DNA of 64,000 nt from Isoptericola halotolerans (GTDB lineage: Bacteria > Actinomycetota > Actinomycetes > Actinomycetales > Cellulomonadaceae). The stretch spans positions 186,001 through 250,000 of the forward strand of contig NZ_PVTX01000006.1 of the NCBI RefSeq assembly GCF_003003075.1, written 5' to 3'. Below are positions 61,252 through 64,000 of this stretch, one piece after another. Under the pieces are notes generated by a model. That model did no database searches. It was not told the origin of the DNA and saw only the letters and a program-made list of their open reading frames with translations. The position numbers were made by a program, and so were the translations under genes. Numbering within the stretch: position 1 is the first letter of the stretch; each line of letters starts with the position of its first letter.

Positions 61252-61257
61252 TAGGCT
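61252..61257 (+). promoter_or_regulatory. -10 hexamer TAGGCT, leaderless promoter of GlfT2-like gene
   Basis: TAGGCT ends 7 nt before GTG 61265. Confidence 0.5.
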
Positions 61258-61264
61258 CGCCGTC

Positions 61265-63097
61265 GTGCATCGTGCCCACCGCCTGATCCTCTCCGACCTC
61301 CCCGCACGGCGACCGCTGGTCGTCGAGGACGGCCCGGGCGTGCTCGACGGCGGCGCGCTGAACCTGGCCCCCGGCACCACGCAGGGCCTGGGCACCTACC
61401 TCAACGGGTTCCCGGCGGCGTACTGGGCCCGTTGGACCGGGGCGACGCGGGCCCGGCTCACCCTGGACGCGTCCGGCGCGGGCACGGTCCGGCTGCTGCG
61501 GTCCGACGCCGAGGGCCGCGTGACCGAGGTCGCCTCCGGGTCGCTCGACGAACCGCTGGAGGCGGACCTGTCGCCGGACGGCGGCTGGTTGTGGTGCGAG
61601 GTGAGCGCCGCGGCGGCCGACGGTCCCGGCGGATCGGGCGGTGTCGTCGTCGCCGGTGGTGAGTGGTCCGTCGACGTGCCGCCCCGGCGCGACGGTGAGG
61701 TGCTCCTGTCGATCACCACGATGGACAAGCCCGAGTACTGCGTCGCCACCCTGGCGACCCTGGCCGGCTCGTCGGAGCTGGCGGCGGCCGACGTCCGCGT
61801 CCAGGTCGTGGACCAGGGCACGCGCAAGGTCGCCGAGCATCCGGGGTTCGCGGACGTCGCCGCGGCGCTGGGGGACCGGCTGAGGATCGTCGACCAGCCG
61901 AACCTCGGCGGCTCGGGGGGCTTCTCCCGCGGGATGCTCGAGACGCTCGACGCCGGCGCCGACGCGGTGCTGATCTGCGACGACGACGTCGAGGTCGAAC
62001 CCGAGGCGCTGCTCCGGGCCGTGCGGTTCCACCGGTCGGCGACCACCCCGGTGATCGTGGGCGGGCACATGCTCGACCTGGCGCGCCCCACGGTGCTCAA
62101 CTCGTTCAGCGAGGTGATCCACCGCCGCACCTTCAACTGGGGCCCGCCCGTCCTGGACCGCCAGTGGCACGACCTCGCCGGCGGTCTGCGCGCGACACCG
62201 TGGCTCCACGCGCGCGCCGAGTCGGACTTCAACGGGTGGTGGATGTGCCTCATCCCGGCCGCCGCCCTGCGCGAGGTCGGTCTCAGCATGCCGCTGTTCC
62301 TCAAGTGGGACGACGCCGAGTTCTCCCTGCGCGGGGGCGAGGCGGGTTTCCCGACGGTCTCCCTGCCGGGCGCCTGCCTGTGGCACATGGCCTGGACCGA
62401 GAAGGACGACTCCGTCGAGTGGCAGGCCTACCTGCACGTGCGCAACCGCGTGATCACCGCGCTGGTGCACGCACGAGGGGCCGGGCTGCTGCCTGCGGCG
62501 CTGCTCGCGACCGACCTCAAGCTGCTGCTGGCCATGCGCTACTACCCGGTGGACCTGCACGTGCGCGCGCTGCGGGAGGTCCTCGCCGGGCCGGGGCGGC
62601 TGCACCCGGAGCTCGGCACCGTCGTCGGGCAGGTGCGCGCCGTCGGCGCTGAGCACCCCGAGACGGTCCGGCACCGGCCGGGCGACGCGGCGTTCGACGC
62701 GGTCGCGGGGACGACGGCGGCAGCCCGGCCCGGGGCACGGCCCTCCGGTGCGCTGGGGCTCGCCGCGTTCGTGGCGCGCGGGCTGCTCCGGACCCTACGA
62801 CCGGTGCCGGCCGCTGCCCGCCGGGAGCCCGCCGCGGCACTGGCGCGCACCGACGCCGGGTGGTGGCAGGTGCCCGCGTACGACTCGGTGCTGGTGCTCG
62901 ACGCCGACGCCACCAGCGGTGTGTGGCTGCGCCGCGACCGCCGCAGGTTCTGGCGCCTGGCGGGTGCCGCCGTCGTCGGCCACGCCCACCTCGCGTGGAG
63001 GTGGCGCTCGCTCGCCCGCACGTGGCGCGCGGCCGCCCCCGACCTGGTCTCGACCGAGACCTGGCGGGCGGACTTCGCACCTGGTCACGCCGACTAG
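61265..63097 (+). CDS. glfT2: GlfT2-like galactofuranosyltransferase (GT2)
   Basis: 610 aa. An N-terminal beta-sandwich (about 1-140), a GT-A domain with LLSITTMDKPEYCVATLATLA, RLRIVDQPNLGGSGGFSRGM, DXD-type ICDDDVEVEPEALLRA (about 238) and acceptor motif LKWDDAEFSLRGGEAGF (about 348) with catalytic Asp and a downstream WHMAW His, then a helical C-terminal region. This is the domain plan of mycobacterial GlfT2, the polymerising UDP-galactofuranosyltransferase. Glf (UDP-Galp mutase) is not in the window. The TAG stop is part of the next gene's -10 hexamer. Confidence 0.82.
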   Translation: MHRAHRLILSDLPARRPLVVEDGPGVLDGGALNLAPGTTQGLGTYLNGFPAAYWARWTGATRARLTLDASGAGTVRLLRSDAEGRVTEVASGSLDEPLEADLSPDGGWLWCEVSAAAADGPGGSGGVVVAGGEWSVDVPPRRDGEVLLSITTMDKPEYCVATLATLAGSSELAAADVRVQVVDQGTRKVAEHPGFADVAAALGDRLRIVDQPNLGGSGGFSRGMLETLDAGADAVLICDDDVEVEPEALLRAVRFHRSATTPVIVGGHMLDLARPTVLNSFSEVIHRRTFNWGPPVLDRQWHDLAGGLRATPWLHARAESDFNGWWMCLIPAAALREVGLSMPLFLKWDDAEFSLRGGEAGFPTVSLPGACLWHMAWTEKDDSVEWQAYLHVRNRVITALVHARGAGLLPAALLATDLKLLLAMRYYPVDLHVRALREVLAGPGRLHPELGTVVGQVRAVGAEHPETVRHRPGDAAFDAVAGTTAAARPGARPSGALGLAAFVARGLLRTLRPVPAAARREPAAALARTDAGWWQVPAYDSVLVLDADATSGVWLRRDRRRFWRLAGAAVVGHAHLAWRWRSLARTWRAAAPDLVSTETWRADFAPGHAD

Positions 63098-63100
63098 GAT
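63095..63100 (+). promoter_or_regulatory. -10 hexamer TAGGAT embedding the upstream stop codon
   Basis: TAGGAT, whose first three bases are the GlfT2-like stop, ends 7 nt before ATG 63108. Confidence 0.45.
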
Positions 63101-63107
63101 GTTCCGG

Positions 63108-64000
63108 ATGTCCGTCCCCGTAGTCGTCGCCGTCGTCGTGTCGTACAACCGAGCCGAGCTGCTCGGTGCCGCGCTCGACGCCCTCGGCGACCAGAGCCGC
63201 CCCGTGGACCGCGTCGTCGTCGTGGACAACGCCTCGACCGACGACGCGCTCGCCGTCGCGCGGCAGCACCCCACCGCGCCGCACGTCGTCGCGCTGGCCC
63301 GCAACACCGGGGGAGCGGGCGGGTTCGCCGTCGGCATCGCCACGGCCGTGGCCGAGCTGGGCGCCGACCTCGTGTGGGTCATGGACGACGACACGATCCC
63401 GACGCCGACGGCGCTGTCCGCGCTGCTCGCGGCCCGCGACGCCTACGACGGCGAGGTCGCGGCACTCTGCAGCCGGGTGGTGTGGACGGACGGCTCCGAC
63501 CACCCGATGAACACGCCGCGCCGCCGCCCCGGAGCGAGCACCGCCGAGGTCGAGCGGGCGCAGGAGGCCGGCGCGATCCCGGTCCGGTCCATGTCGTTCG
63601 TGTCGATGATGATCGACGCCGCGGCCGTGCAGCGCTCGGGGCTGCCCGTGACCGACTACTTCATCTGGAACGACGACTTCGAGTACGCGACGCGCCTGCT
63701 GCGGCACCGCGTCGGGCTGTCCGTGCCCGGCAGCGTCGTGGAGCACCGCACCAAGAAGCTCGGCGCGACGGACGCCGACCCCGGCCCGCGCTTCTACTAC
63801 GAGGTGCGCAACAAGATCTGGATGTTCTCGCGGTCCGACGCGCTGTCCTTCCGCGAGCGCGTGCTGTACGGCGGCTCGACGGTGCGGCGCTGGCTGCGCA
63901 CGTTCGTCCGCTCCAGCGACCGGCGCACCCTCGCCGGAGCCGGGTGGCGGGGGTTCTGGCACGGGATCACCCGGGGACCGCGCCCCGACACCGAGGTGCT
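63108..64000 (+). CDS. GlfT1-like family 2 glycosyltransferase, 3'-truncated by window edge
   Basis: 297 codons are visible and open to the end. VVAVVVSYNRAELLGAALDALGDQSRPVDRVVVVDNAST is a GT-A start; LARNTGGAGGFAVGI and the metal motif VMDDDTIPTP follow, then FIWNDDFEYATRLLRH and VEHRTKK, closely resembling GlfT1 (Rv3782), which primes the galactan with the first Galf residues. Adjacent to a GlfT2-like gene, so initiation and elongation are encoded together. Donor specificity is inferred from the pair. Confidence 0.83.
   Translation, partial: MSVPVVVAVVVSYNRAELLGAALDALGDQSRPVDRVVVVDNASTDDALAVARQHPTAPHVVALARNTGGAGGFAVGIATAVAELGADLVWVMDDDTIPTPTALSALLAARDAYDGEVAALCSRVVWTDGSDHPMNTPRRRPGASTAEVERAQEAGAIPVRSMSFVSMMIDAAAVQRSGLPVTDYFIWNDDFEYATRLLRHRVGLSVPGSVVEHRTKKLGATDADPGPRFYYEVRNKIWMFSRSDALSFRERVLYGGSTVRRWLRTFVRSSDRRTLAGAGWRGFWHGITRGPRPDTEV

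Overview
The window comes from a high-GC actinobacterium, most likely a cellulolytic member of the Micrococcales (Cellulomonadaceae / Promicromonosporaceae type). The evidence is the GC-rich coding sequence, two WhiB regulators, a coproheme-type haem pathway (ferrochelatase + HemQ), a CebR-EFG/beta-glucosidase cellobiose module, and blocks of genes whose order matches other actinobacteria: pdtaS/whiB1, and the purK-purE-GtrA-LCP-TIGR03089-whiB2-DUF5719-metallopeptidase-DUF3499-manA-manB-Trm112 neighbourhood. The species is not identified.

Layout. 1-1543: end of a haem cluster (hemH, hemQ). 1615-9290: a TspO-like membrane protein, a PrmC-like methyltransferase, glutamate dehydrogenase, a PAS-AraC regulator and divergent putA (proline to glutamate), closed by a long hairpin. 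9315-11157: a frameshifted patatin coupled to an acyltransferase. 11312-17770: cellobiose uptake and hydrolysis (cebE-cebF-cebG-bglC-cebR, all minus strand) with two CebR-type operators upstream and hairpins between cistrons. 17845-20861: DUF2505, pdtaS, whiB1 and a small membrane protein. 20880-28385: a large FHA/FtsK three-ATPase protein without WXG100 partners, and a two-gene FtsX/LolD-type ABC exporter. 28386-34498: a small repeat-flanked AbiEi-like gene, a voltage-sensor-like membrane protein, and two two-component systems.

34495-44615: an 88-bp tandem repeat, GtrA, purK-purE, a highly regular array of 9-bp repeats with a 20-bp period, two LCP ligases, a secreted PGRP amidase, UDP-glucose dehydrogenase and TIGR03089. 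44789-53945: whiB2, a giant glycosyltransferase, DUF5719, metallopeptidase, DUF3499, manA, manB, Trm112. 54066-59744: an accessory surface-glycan module (TagE-like GT4, GT29 sialyltransferase-like, two pyruvyltransferases) with PHO-box-like direct repeats at both ends. 59855-64000: a secreted SpoIID/LytB protein and a GlfT2/GlfT1-like galactofuranosyltransferase pair.

The right half is devoted to building the envelope: sugar-nucleotide supply (manA, manB, ugd), glycan polymerisation (GT2, GT4, GT29, GlfT-like), decoration (pyruvyl transfer), attachment (LCP) and wall remodelling (amidase, SpoIID). A recurrent regulatory feature is a TANNNT -10 hexamer ending 6-8 nt before an ATG/GTG start, suggesting leaderless mRNAs for about twenty genes. 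The most unusual sequence is the 36966-37333 repeat array, which fills the purE/LCP convergent intergenic space.
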